DNA from: Linnemannia schmuckeri | Lineage: Eukaryota > Mortierellomycota > Mortierellomycetes > Mortierellales > Mortierellaceae | Direction: 5' to 3' | Length of the DNA: 64,000 nt | NCBI GenBank assembly: GCA_029449235.1 | Contig: JANATG010000011.1 | Coordinates: 774,001-838,000, forward strand | Part shown: positions 1 through 10,515 of the stretch, in pieces | How positions within the stretch are numbered: the first letter of the stretch is position 1 | Layout: each line of letters opens with the position of its first letter | Translations under genes and position numbers: made by a program | The notes under the pieces: generated by a model | Seen by the model: the letters and a program-made list of their open reading frames with translations, nothing else | What the model was told of the DNA's origin: nothing | The model's database searches: none

Positions 1-3000
1 ATAAGATCGTTTGTTGTTATTTGCCGTTGTAGAGGGAGAGAAGGGGGAGGGAAACGCGGTTGTTGTTGGTTTGTTTCTGGTGGGAAAAAGTCAAGTAGCG
101 AAGAGAAAGAAAGGTTGAAAAAGAAGCGAGAGAAATGAATACGTAAAAGAGTGTGATAGCGACTTTTTATGTGAGCGTGAGAGTGCCGATGGATGGTTGT
201 TAGTTGTTGGTTGTAATGATCAAAGAGGAGCGTGTGTGTGTATGTGTGAGTGAGAGAGAGAGTCAAAGAAGACAAGGAAGAGAACAAAAAAAGAAGAGAA
301 AAAGGAAATGGGATTTTCAGGTGGAGGTCCCTTTTTATAACCCCCCCTCGCAAAGAAGCATGATGTCTGACCATTGACGACAAAGAGTAGAGAGTAATAC
401 AGTCAGTCGATGATGTTATACTCTCCTGTTCAATAAGAAGTAGTGTTCATCACTTCATGGCCAAAGTTGAATGGACAGACATCACACTCACACACCCTTC
501 GGAGCCTTTTTTTTTGTCTCTTACATTCACTGCTGACTTACAGTACTGTACCCACCTAACCCGCACTAAAACAACTAACAAATCCCCCACTCCCCACTCT
601 CACTCTCGGCCATTCTTGCATTGTCGTCCTCAACTCTTCCCTGATGTCTTAGTCTACTTTTCTATTATTCTCTCAACTTTTCTCTCATTTTATTTTCTTA
701 TTATTTTCTAGATGAAAAAGATACGCCTCCTACTCTCCCCGCCCTTTGTCTCTTGATGTCTCTTGATGTCTCTTGTCTTTTTCTAAGTTTTCACTTTTTG
801 CAAACAGGACGCAAAAGGCCAAGGACTCATTCACGACTCAATACTGACCGATTGAATCAGATCTCTATATCTTTTGATAACTGGCTACCCTTCATTCATT
901 CTTCACTCTTGGCTGACACCTTCACCACCCATAAACCCTCCGATATGACGATGATGCACACACCCCTTCTTCTCTCGTCCTCTCTGTCTCTCTTTTGTTT
1001 CTTTTCTTTTCCTTCCTTCCTTTATTTTCATTTTCTCTTCCGTTCTCATTAAGCTGCTAACAATTTCTCTTTTCATGAAAAAAATAATAATAAATAAATG
1101 CCTCGAATGAATGCAGTCGCGCAGGCAGGAGTGCTCCCTTGAGCCTGATCCCGATATTCCCACTCTTTTTCTTCTGTTGACCCCGATTTGTTTTCCTTCT
1201 GTTGTGGTTCTGGCATTGAACTGTATTTTTGCGATCCGTATCTTTTGTTTTCTCTGTTATTTTGCTACTTTTTACAAACGCGGCAGACAGATACACCTCG
1301 TTCACGTTCATCTTTTTCAAGCTCATTTGTCTCCCTGCTTTCTTCTCCCTTTGTTATTTACTGATTACTGATGTTCTCTTTTTTTTCCACTCTCTCTGTC
1401 TCTTTCTCTCTTTCTCTTTTCATTCATCCCTTTGTCTCTATTTCTCTCATATTCTCTCTATCGTCCATCTTGTTCTCATAGGAATTTCGTTTTGTCCCTC
1501 TCTCAACACCATTTTTCCTCCTCACAGAGACGAAGATTGAACAACGATGGGAAACGAAACAACGGGTGAATGAATCCCATTCTTGGCTGTTGATTGAAAT
1601 CTGTTCATTTCCTTTTTCTCTTTTCACTTCCCTGCCCTTTCTTCTCCTTTATTTATCATTTCTTTTAATTCATGTTGTGATCCTATATCGGTCTGGCGTC
1701 CGAGCAGCAACCGGACAACTGTTTGCTGTTCTCTTTTATTGTCGCGCTTTGTTGCCATGAGAGCCACTAAAAGGGAGAGAGCACAGGGAAACAAAACAAA
1801 AATTTAAAGATTTATTCTTCGGGGAAGCAGGTTCTGCCTCCCGTATGCCATCATCGTCCATCCCATTCGCTCCACTAACGAGCCACGATGATCCCTTTGG
1901 ACAGAAATCAAAGGAGACTGTTTTTGTGCAAAGGGACGGACGACGAGCGACCGACCTTACTGCAAATTAAAAACTATGTACCCCGGCTTCCTAATTGGTC
2001 GCCTGTCCTGTGCTCCTCATTCTTATTCAATTGAGTTTTTATTATTCTAAAAAACAAGCGCTCTTCCTTGACCGAATCATACCCGGAGGGGTGCTGTTTT
2101 TAGTGCATGACGGACATGCAGGCCTACCCACACACATAAACACATTTGTATGCGTTCATTTCGTTAGCTAGCTTTACAAGGCATACAAACAGGAACAACC
2201 AACAGCAATAACGACATTTACCGCTTCACTCACTTACGATCGATCTCCAACCCTTCCCTTCCAACGACTTTTTTTATAATTTTCTCGCCCTTCAACTGAC
2301 ACGCTCCTAACGCGCTTTTTTTTTTTTTTTTTTTTTTTTTAGCAACGGATGGACCCTTGTCGCCAGTCCAAGGGTTAGTTATCTAGTCTACACAATTCTT
2401 CTTCTTCATAGATTAGTGTGCCTACAGCACCCTTTCACAATACTTCCTATCTCGGGAGTGTCGTCACCTTTGAAATCATTAAAGTTTCTGGTGCAAGAAA
2501 AAAAAAGTTGTTCACAATCGCCTATGATTATCGAGGAGGAAGTTAGGGTAAACTAGCGTGGATTTATACCGCCTAAGCTAGGATCGGCTTGGGCAGAACT
2601 GGTGGGAGTAATGGTAGTGACGAAGATGATGGTGATCCTATTCCGCTACCTTTTTTGGTGAGCAAGTGTTTGAAAGTGAGTGAGAGAGACCAAATGAGAG
2701 GAGATAGGGTGGACAGGACGAACTGATTGTTATCCTGGCTTGGGTGGGTGACCCGGACTGTTTACTACAGCAAATCGGGCAGACGAGAAATCATATCGGC
2801 TTGCGAGGAAAGAAGTTTTTGCTACCAACAAAAAGGATCCATGATGTCACCGTCAATTTTTTTTTTTTTTTTTTTTTTGGATATTGTGTAAAAGAGTGCG
2901 TGCACCTGTCTGTCGTCTTACCAGGGGGTAAGAATAGAGATACCTTTTAGTACCTTTGTTGTTATCCTTTTTTGTTCTTTGCATGGTACTCATGTTCGTT

Positions 3001-4430
3001 ACTCTGGTCACCAAAGAACTGCTTTTTACATGCAAAGCGATACTAAATTATGATGTGCTTTTTCTCTTTTTTTGTTTTCTTTTTTTTTTTTGAACAACAT
3101 GGTATTATTAAACTGGTTGAAAATAAGAAGGAAGGTAGTCTTCCCTCTCTCTTTTTCTCTTTCTCTTTCTATCTCACTCTCTATCTCTCACACTCTAACT
3201 AGGCACGCATGAAACGTAAATAAATAACATAATTATGACAGAAAGTTCAAAACGGGAGAGAAAAAACAAGAACAAATATAAAGCCGCTCTCGTATCATGT
3301 CTGTGAAACGGACGATCCCCACACTTGGGTACTTGTTAATACTTGTAGCCATATATGTGTGTATCGTTGATTTTTACCTTTTTTTTTTTTTTCTTCTTCT
3401 TCGTCTTCGTCTTCCTTTTCCTTTGATCGCATTCATGCTTCCCCAGCTGTAAAATGACGCAAAGGAAAAGAAATGACGTCTTTAATTACGACTATTGTTT
3501 GCTTTTTTTATTGCTAAAATCGCATGGGCCCTCCTATCAACTTGATCCTGATCGGGGTATTCTATCGACATATTTCTCTATTTCTCCAGGGCCCCGTCGT
3601 TTCTCTCAATTTTTTTTTTTTTTTTTTTTTTTTCTATTTCTTTTCTTTTTTCTATTTCTTTTCTTTTTTTTGGCCCCTGAAAATAAAAAAGTTCTCACGT
3701 TCTTCAGGTACCCGCTCTTTTTTATTCATGACGTACACGAACACCTACATGCATTCGATGCCTAGGGACTCCCCTTCTTCCTTTCTTTCTTTTTTTACCT
3801 CACTAATCCATGTATGAATAAACAGCATGCAAGCACAACAAACAACAAACACAAAGGAACACTGTTGGTAATGGGAGGCGCCCATGTTTTTTAAACACGT
3901 TTGCAGTGTGTAACCACATGGAGAAGAGAGAGGAACAATAACGGACAGTCAATTGCTTTTTTGGCCGAATGGATGTCTTTCGTATCGTGCTTGCCCTTTT
4001 TTTAACAACGTTTGAATGCTATCATTTCATTTTTTCTACCATTTGGCAGGATCATGTCTATTGATCACCTGTTTTTTCCAGGGTTGTTCCTATGTTCTCC
4101 CAAATCGACGAAACTTTATCTTGGCGAAGGAAAAAGAAGCGTACTGCATTTTTTCCTTGAGCATCGTGTTTCTGCGATTTCGTGTCCAAGCCAGATCTTG
4201 GCTGGGCTGAACCTGTTGTTCTCGCCACCGATTTTAGGATCTTTTTTTTTTCAAACTCTGCCTAGACTGATCTTCTTACTTTTACGATCCGGAATTTTCT
4301 GTGACGTATAACTTCGGACATTCGGCTCTGGGTCGGAGAGATGGAAGATGATCTTGGTCGGTTTTTTTGAGTGTGTCCAGGGAAACTCCACTTCTCACTC
4401 TCTCCACTCACATCAACAACTCACACCGCC
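1..4430. other. intergenic, low-complexity region
   Basis: No recognisable gene. The stretch is purine-rich up to about 350 and strongly CT-rich from about 480 to 1700 (sense of + strand), with long T runs at 2316-2340 (25 T), 2857-2878 (22 T) and around 3608-3633. Open frames here are mostly Ser/Phe/Leu translations of pyrimidine tracts. One short frame at 1845-1970 has more normal composition and is listed under findings. The CT-rich part just before 4431 resembles the leader of the next gene. Confidence 0.6.
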
Positions 4431-5484
4431 ATGCCAGTCCCATTCGAGGCCTTGATTCCCCTTGGGTAAACCATCACTGCCTCCTCGCCCTCTCAACCAA
4501 ATGTCCACTCTCTTCCTTCACGCCAACTGGACACTTTTCATCACACTTTTTGCGCGTTCTGATCTGTTCAACAGGAGGACTTCCGAACAAACTCTACCAT
4601 TCGACACATCTTACGTCTTCCATCTATCTCTTCAGATACCTAATCTCACCTAATATTGTTCCCTTCATTGTAGTTTGATCACCGGTTTCTTCGGTGTCTC
4701 CGGTTTCTTCTTCCAGAAGCTTAAGACCAGCATCAACGAGGGCCAGGTACATGACTCGACACTCGACACACAATCATTCAACGACAACAACATATCTACA
4801 CGACAACGGGAACAGCTGCCTTGAACCGGACACGGCATCTTGTTATCTACAGCAGCAGTTGGAAGAAGGAGACAAACGACCAGATCAGGATATAGTACCC
4901 GCCTCGCACAGGGTTTGCCCAGGAGGAGGAGGGGCCAGAACATTGACCGCCTTCTATTGCACCTTCAGAACGACCAAACAGAGCACGAACATATTGTTGA
5001 AGTTCGCGAAGATCGGAATATGTTCGCTTTTGTAATCTACGGATTCTGGGACCACAGCTTTGGCTGTGAATAGTGCAGGATCGATAACGGCAGACCAATC
5101 AATTTGGTACATGGAAAATACGCGTTTGCTCCGCCCAATCCGACCCTGATCAGGATCGCATCAATCACTATCAAGCAACAACGCCTGCCATTGCGGGATG
5201 GCTTTAAGAGACGCATTTACAATACTTAGCACTCGACTTGGACCAACAATTGACATTCTCTTTGTATTGTTTTTTGACAATTGCAATACTAGCCCCCAAG
5301 ATTCGGTCTTGACCGTTGGGACAGAGTCATGTTGGATCGCGACTACCGCCTTACAGGAACTCAGCGTGGTCAAACAGTAAGTCTACTCAAGCTCATTTGG
5401 GACTACCAGATATAGAGATCGATCGCATTACAGCCGTTTTTCTTGTATTGCTTGGTTATATGTGACTTTGACCTGATATTGATT

Positions 5485-5518
<34 letters not shown>

Positions 5519-5600
5519 GTGGATCAATTAGCACCAAGCGGCGGCACCTTCGGCGTTCTCGACTAGCAGTGCCTGGAACTTGGAGAAGGAGCATCTGTAA
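4431..5600 (+). CDS. NDUFA1: NADH:ubiquinone oxidoreductase (complex I) subunit NDUFA1 / MWFE (NIMM in Yarrowia)
   Basis: Small accessory subunit of mitochondrial complex I, a single-pass inner-membrane protein needed for assembly of the membrane arm. Four exons: 4431-4465, 4674-4746, 5293-5376 and 5532-5600. Phases close (261 nt, 86 residues), within the usual 70-90. The N-terminus MPVPFEALIPLG closely matches the fungal NIMM start. A hydrophobic segment follows at about residues 9-27 (ITGFFGVSGFFF). Exon 3 carries the family signature PPRFGLDRWDRVMLDRDYRL (residues 37-56), and the C-terminus ends with a short Trp/Lys/Glu-rich tail (SSAWNLEKEHL). The exons are too small to show as long ORFs; intron 2 (4747-5292) is larger than the whole coding sequence and intron 3 contains a 31-base T run. 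The start is the only Met that gives the family N-terminus. Presence of this subunit means a fungus with complex I. I am confident of the identity. Confidence 0.93.
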
Positions 5601-6027
5601 AAGAAGAGAAACGAAAAAGAACAACAACCCATCAACTACCAACCAATTACCTATCACCGCCTATCCTACATCCACTACAACTAGCGACGATGACAATCAA
5701 TAACACCTCTATGAATTGAAAAATACAGCGTCCTCAGATCTTCATCGAAACGCGTGTTGTTCTCAAAATAAAAACTACTTTTAGAATAATTATGATTTTC
5801 CATAACTACTTTTTTTTTACATCTCAAATCGCGATCGATATTGCGGCGACGAAGAGAATGCCAGACATCAAAGAGTCATCCCGACAAAGCAAATTATCTG
5901 TTGTTGAACAATGGTCCACGGACGTTGAGCAAGTGTGTTTGTTTGATTTCATTTTTGCGTGTATTGAAAGAAAAAAAAAGTGTCTGGTGTTGTTTTTGTT
6001 TGTTTGTATGATCTCTTAACGTTTGTT
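5601..6027. other. intergenic between convergent NDUFA1 and LSM7
   Basis: 3' flanks of two convergent genes. AT-rich, with AATAAA-like words (for example near 5767) but nothing decisive. No coding sequence seen. Confidence 0.5.
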
Positions 6028-6984
6028 TTAGATGACAGCCTCCTCCTCTTGGATGAAGGGGTTTGCAATCTCCAAGGTACCGTCCATGGGGGAGATCAAG
6101 ATGACGGAGGGTCCACGGCAGACCACCAAACCTAAAGTCCTGGTCTGGTCCAACAGGCGGCCATCCTCTGGATCTATTTGCGAGAAAAACGGCGTGTGGT
6201 GAGATTTTGCAGTCCTTTATGGCTTTTCCTTTCTTTCTTTTTTCTTCGATCCTGTGCAATGAACGCTTGTTGAATCAATCAGTTTACCTCTCAAGCACTC
6301 CTCGGTCTCGTCAAGAACCAAGTTTAATAAAGGGTCGTAACCTTTCAACGTTCCAATGACTATAACACAGTATACAAAAAAGAGCAGATATTAGAAATCA
6401 TATTTTCACGCCATCAACAAAAAAAAAAAAAAGGCTAATGTATTGCATGTTTTTTGTTGTTACCTTCGCGACCGCCGCTGTATTTGACACGGATCTTTTG
6501 ATCCATATACTTTCCGAGATCGAGGATGGACTCCTTCTTGGGACGCTCGGTGTGTGAAGAGTTTCCGCCTCCACGTCCACCGCCACGTCCGCCTCCCTGG
6601 TGTCCTCCGCGTCCGCCACCACCGCCACCACCGCCGCGTCCTCCGCCTCCACGTCCGTTATATCCGCCTCTTGGCTAGTTTGAAGTTTAAGAGAGACAGC
6701 AATCGTGAGTCAATTCCTTCCCGTGTCGACGTTATGCGTTTTCCGCGAAGGCATTTTGTTTCATGGTTGAATTATATCTTCTTGTTTGCGGCAGGTGTCC
6801 TGAAGGAAGAGAGTACGCTAAGTGTATCTCTGGTAAAAGCCCATGGGTATCTGGCGGATAGATTTACCCTTTCTTTGTCATATAGGCTTCTTCCTCCTGT
6901 TGGCTCAACCTTCAAAGCCGACGTTACATTACGTTATGTTACGTTACGTGAGTTGTCCTGTTGTCTCCATGGATTGTCTGCCAT
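6028..6984 (-). CDS. LSM7: U6 snRNA-associated Sm-like protein Lsm7
   Basis: Subunit of the heteroheptameric Lsm1-7 (cytoplasmic mRNA decapping) and Lsm2-8 (nuclear U6 snRNA) rings. Exons on the minus strand: 6984-6943, 6674-6464, 6359-6288 and 6173-6028; 471 nt, 156 residues, all phases close. Exon 2 starts with an RGG/GGR-rich stretch (about residues 16-50), then the Lsm7 signature ESILDLGKYMDQKIRVKYSG. The Sm1 motif continues across exon 3 (IGTLKGYDPLLNLVLDETEE) and Sm2 is in exon 4 (LGLVVCRGPSVILISP), ending with an acidic tail. Length exceeds the usual 100-115 because of the Gly/Arg-rich N-terminus. The first exon (MADNPWRQ...) is inferred: it is the nearest upstream Met exon whose donor gives the right phase, but two overlapping GTAAC donors lie there, so the first 14 residues are less certain than the rest. 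Divergent from the SET gene. Confidence 0.9.
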
Positions 6985-7366
6985 TTCTCGTTAGCTGTGG
7001 CCGTCATCGCTTTTGACTCGACTGCCTTCCTGATGTCTTCTCAATTCCCACTTAGCTCCTAAAAGGAAGTCCTGCTCGCGTCGCCCTTTTGCTCCCATGT
7101 GATGCCATAGGCGCCCTTACTCTGTCTGACATGTCTGTTTGTGTTTGTTGAGAGTGTTGAAAGAATAAAACGGTTGAATGTGTGATGGTCCCCTATTCAC
7201 TGGAAGCAACGCTGTGTTTGAAAGGCTTTTCTAAGCCACGTTCATTTTCAAGCACTCTTCTTTTTTTGTCCGTATCGACTTCATACGCTGTTTGCAATCT
7301 TCTCTCCTGTTTCCACGCTCGATTGTTTATCCACCTATCTATCAATCGACTGTCGTTTAACAAGCT
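6985..7366. promoter_or_regulatory. divergent promoter region between LSM7 and SET-domain gene
   Basis: These 382 bases separate two outward-facing start codons, so both promoters must lie here or overlap. I see no consensus TATA box at a convincing place for either gene. An ORF of 226 codons in another + frame begins inside this stretch (7182) and overlaps the SET ORF; I regard it as a shadow. Confidence 0.5.
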
Positions 7367-8512
7367 ATGGATAAAGACGTTCGGTTGTCTCAAGATACCT
7401 CACATCCTGCACGATCGCAGGCCCAGGAGACGACGTCGGTATCTTCACAGTCTCCCCCACTTCCCCAAGGAGGAGGAGAAGGAGGAGGTGGAGGTCATGT
7501 ATCAGAGATCGATCCAGGTCTGCTACCGATCAACTGGCCGAAACACGTCAAGTACCTCGTCGACTACGAGTACCATCCGTCCATCTCTGCATCAGTCCTC
7601 GACCTTGTCCAAGGCAGACGAAGGAAACTGTCCGAGCGAACCAAGAACCATGCGACTGGAGGAGGACTCGAGTCGAAGAAGGACCCTAGTGACGAGAAGA
7701 AGGAATGGGAGGAAGAGGAGGACAGAAGTGAGCTGGAGGTCGAGTATGATGATATCCCTTTGGGACATGCAATTGCAGGGTATCTGCCGTCGGTACCGTT
7801 GTCCAGTCGTCTGGGCGCTTTACCTCCCGTGTCGGCAATGGATCTGTCGTCCTCCCTTTTAGCTGCCGTCAACCTAGCAGACCCGCAGCCGACCATCGCT
7901 TTCTCACCAGCCGTCAGCGCTCCTAGGGCATCTCTGTCATCGCCCTCCTCAATCCCAGACCCTTCTCTTCTCTCTTCAACTACCTCTTTGGACCAATCGA
8001 CATCATTAACTACACAACAACAACGACCACCGCCGTACGAAATCCGATTGATCACTGGTCCACCTACACACCCTGTCCTGGGCTCCTACGGCCTCTTCGC
8101 CACAAAAAACCTACGTCCCGGCTGCCACCTCCTTGACTACATCTCCCTCGTCGTCCCGGACGAACACGCAGATCCAGATTCAGACCATACCCTCTACCTC
8201 TCCAACGACCTCAACCTCGACGCCTCGGCCCACGGCAACCATGGTCGTTTCGTAAACGATTTCCGAGGGATCCGAACTCAATCCCAGGGGCCCAATGTGG
8301 GGTGGGATTTATATCGGGATGAGGAAACGGGGCAGGTGAGGATGGGGTGTAAGGTGTTGAAGTTTATTCGGAAGGGAGAGGAGATTGTTTGTACTTATGG
8401 GAAGGCTTATTGGAAGTCGAGGGGGGTTCCAGTGGAGGGGGAGGAGTGGGAGGATGGGTGGGATACTGATCTGGAGGATGGGAAGGATGTTCCTAGTGAT
8501 ATTAACGACTAG
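7367..8512 (+). CDS. SET-domain protein (probable protein lysine methyltransferase)
   Basis: Single-exon gene, 381 residues. The N-terminal 220 residues are low complexity: Gly/Glu runs near 35-45, an acidic Glu/Lys stretch around 100-125 and a Ser/Pro-rich linker. From about residue 225 a SET domain is readable: GSYGLFATKNLRPGCHLLDY (first strands), then NHGRFVNDFRGI near 289-300, where classic SET domains have NHxCxPN, and GEEIVCTYGKAYW near 338-350, matching the ExxxxYG AdoMet/active-site motif. The NHGRFVNDFRG form resembles plant and fungal SET proteins of the non-histone or poorly characterised group; substrate unknown. The start is the first Met of the frame, shortly after a CT-rich leader. 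An AATAAA lies a few bases after the stop (about 8519). SET assignment is firm; histone or non-histone target cannot be told. Confidence 0.85.
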   Translation: MDKDVRLSQDTSHPARSQAQETTSVSSQSPPLPQGGGEGGGGGHVSEIDPGLLPINWPKHVKYLVDYEYHPSISASVLDLVQGRRRKLSERTKNHATGGGLESKKDPSDEKKEWEEEEDRSELEVEYDDIPLGHAIAGYLPSVPLSSRLGALPPVSAMDLSSSLLAAVNLADPQPTIAFSPAVSAPRASLSSPSSIPDPSLLSSTTSLDQSTSLTTQQQRPPPYEIRLITGPPTHPVLGSYGLFATKNLRPGCHLLDYISLVVPDEHADPDSDHTLYLSNDLNLDASAHGNHGRFVNDFRGIRTQSQGPNVGWDLYRDEETGQVRMGCKVLKFIRKGEEIVCTYGKAYWKSRGVPVEGEEWEDGWDTDLEDGKDVPSDIND

Positions 8513-9099
8513 GACGAACAATAAAGATATGAGCAACTGAATCAAAGCAACACACTTGTATGCAAGGGACAAATGGACAAAAAAGACTGCTTTTGAGTTG
8601 ATGTTCTGCGAGCGATTGGTTTATGGAGGAGTCGAATTCACGATCGCACAAAGACGCAAAAGAGCGGTGTCTCTCCGACAAAAATATTGTACCCATAAAT
8701 AAAACATTCTTCGTTTGAGCCCTTTTGACACTCCAATTGGGAGTAAACGGTAGCACCCTTTAAAACCAAGTGACTTGCAAACCCCAAAACGGTAATGAAC
8801 CTTCTGTATTTCAGAAATATGATGAAACCCAATGCTATACATATGATAACAGTCGTCCGCGAGGATGTGCTTAGGATCTAAGTATGCGAGGCAACCTTGT
8901 TTACACATCGCGTGCCATTTGGTGTTCTGACTCCTTCCCCCTCCTTCTCTCTCTATTTTCCATTGACAAATTGACCAAAACAAAAACTGAAACTGATATA
9001 CTATTCGCGCTGTACTCTGATCAATGCGATCAATACAGGGTAATGAAAGAGCCACGACGCTTTGAAAACAAAAAGAAGACAAAGGTCTCTATATTTTCT
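8513..9099. other. intergenic between convergent SET gene and coiled-coil gene
   Basis: 587 bases between two convergent stops. It holds a minus-strand open frame (9082-8621, 153 codons) whose central part is rich in Cys, His and Tyr and is not an obvious low-complexity translation, but it has no recognisable domain. I treat it as an unproven frame, listed under findings. Confidence 0.4.
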
Positions 9100-10515
9100 T
9101 TATTTAGCTCTGGAATCTAAATCCCGTCTGGCTCCTTCAACATTCTCCTGCCAGGACTTGGCAAGCCGATCATCAAGCACAGCCACACGAGCCTTCCAAA
9201 GCGAGTCCGTCTTTTTGTGATGCAAAATCGCCTCGTTCATCTCCCGGCTCCATCTGCGGCTGCTCCACGTCCACGTCTCGGAGATTCGCTTCTGGTTTTT
9301 GATCGAGAGCAGGATCTTTTCGGCCATGCTGGTTCGGACCAACCTCATGTCGAACCTCCTTGCACGAGCGTACTCCAATCGACTGAGCAAGTAGCTGCTC
9401 AAGTAAGCCGACAGGATCTTGTGCTCCGAAGAATCCAGATGCTCGTTGGAGCAACCCACGGCTTGGACAAAGTTGCTGTACCTCTGTATCTCCTCTTCGT
9501 CATCGTTGTCTTCACCGTCGTCCTCATCTGAATCGTAATCCGTCGTGTCCCCTTCATCCTCTTCTCTATCAACCTCCTTGCCATTACCAAGAATCTTCAA
9601 CATCGGCTGACCAGAGGGCAACATATACCGTCGTCGGACAATCTCAAAGGCTGCTAGGTTCTTTTCCAAAGCATACTTCCTCCTCGCCTCATAGATTTCC
9701 CTCCGTCTCCTCTCCAACCTTTCCTGGTTCTCCTGCTGTTCCAGGTCATACATCTCATCACTCATCGCCGAAGGACCTCCGGGGTCTGTCGCATTGAAAC
9801 TCTGACCATCTGCAGTGACCCCACTGAAGTCAGTAGTACTCAACAGCTCCAGACCCTTGTCAGCCTCGTCATCGTTGTGTGGTTCTTGGTCTGGCGAGGC
9901 CCCGGACTGAGAGGGATTCTTGGGCGCTGATGTGGAATTGGGTTGTGGTTGATCGGGGTGCAGGTCATCAGGCGAAATCTGAGTCGGGCCATAAGGTAAA
10001 AGAAGAGTAAGGAAACAATAAGAAAGAGTTTAAATATTACTTTCAAAAAGTCTTGCAGTGATTAGAATGAAAAAGAGACGCATACGTACTATGTTCTGGC
10101 AGGTGAGCACCTGCGGGTGTTGGCATTGATGGCTGTACAAACACGGAATCAAAGACAAAGGGTGGTGATACCCTGGTAGACCAGTTGACAAGGACGAAGA
10201 AGGCTGGCATCCTGGAGGAGGAATCCACTGAGTTACGTATGATTGGTGTCCCCACTGTGTCTGAAGGATAGGAGGAGGAGGCTGTTGGGGTGCCATTTGT
10301 TGAGTATGATGTTCCTGAAGGTTGTTTTGACAAGGCGCTGAGTGTGAAGCATGACTTTGAGAACAATGGTGGACATAGTGAATGTAGTGATGGACTACCA
10401 CGGCAGTGCATGGCATTCCGTCTGACATGGGGTTGAGGGCGTGATGAGCTTGTGGTGAATGGCAGGTGCAAGGTGTCAATCCTTGTGGTGATGGTGCTAG
10501 GGTGGATGTATCCAT
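9100..10515 (-). CDS. hypothetical acidic coiled-coil protein with His/Gln/Pro-rich N-terminus
   Basis: Not recognised. Main exon 9978-9100 (293 codons with stop) is clearly coding. It contains a basic/acidic helical segment (EQQENQERLERRRREIYEAR), then an Asp/Glu-rich linker with few other residues, then a helical C-terminal region of about 110 residues with many Trp, Arg and Lys. An upstream exon 10515-10090 (142 codons) joins in phase 0 through a GTACGT donor and a CAG acceptor, giving 434 residues. That exon reads as a His/Gln/Pro/Cys-rich chain. The N-terminal part is uncertain because a second frame over 10471-10090 is also open and has arguably better Ser/Thr/Pro composition, but it does not join the downstream exon in phase. 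Start chosen as the Met after a leader; an in-frame Met exists further up at 10665. Convergent with the SET gene. Confidence 0.6.

Noticed and set aside
7182..7862. 226-codon + frame overlapping the start of the SET gene
   Set aside because: Arg/Ser-rich shadow frame; the SET frame continues through the region with a recognisable domain.
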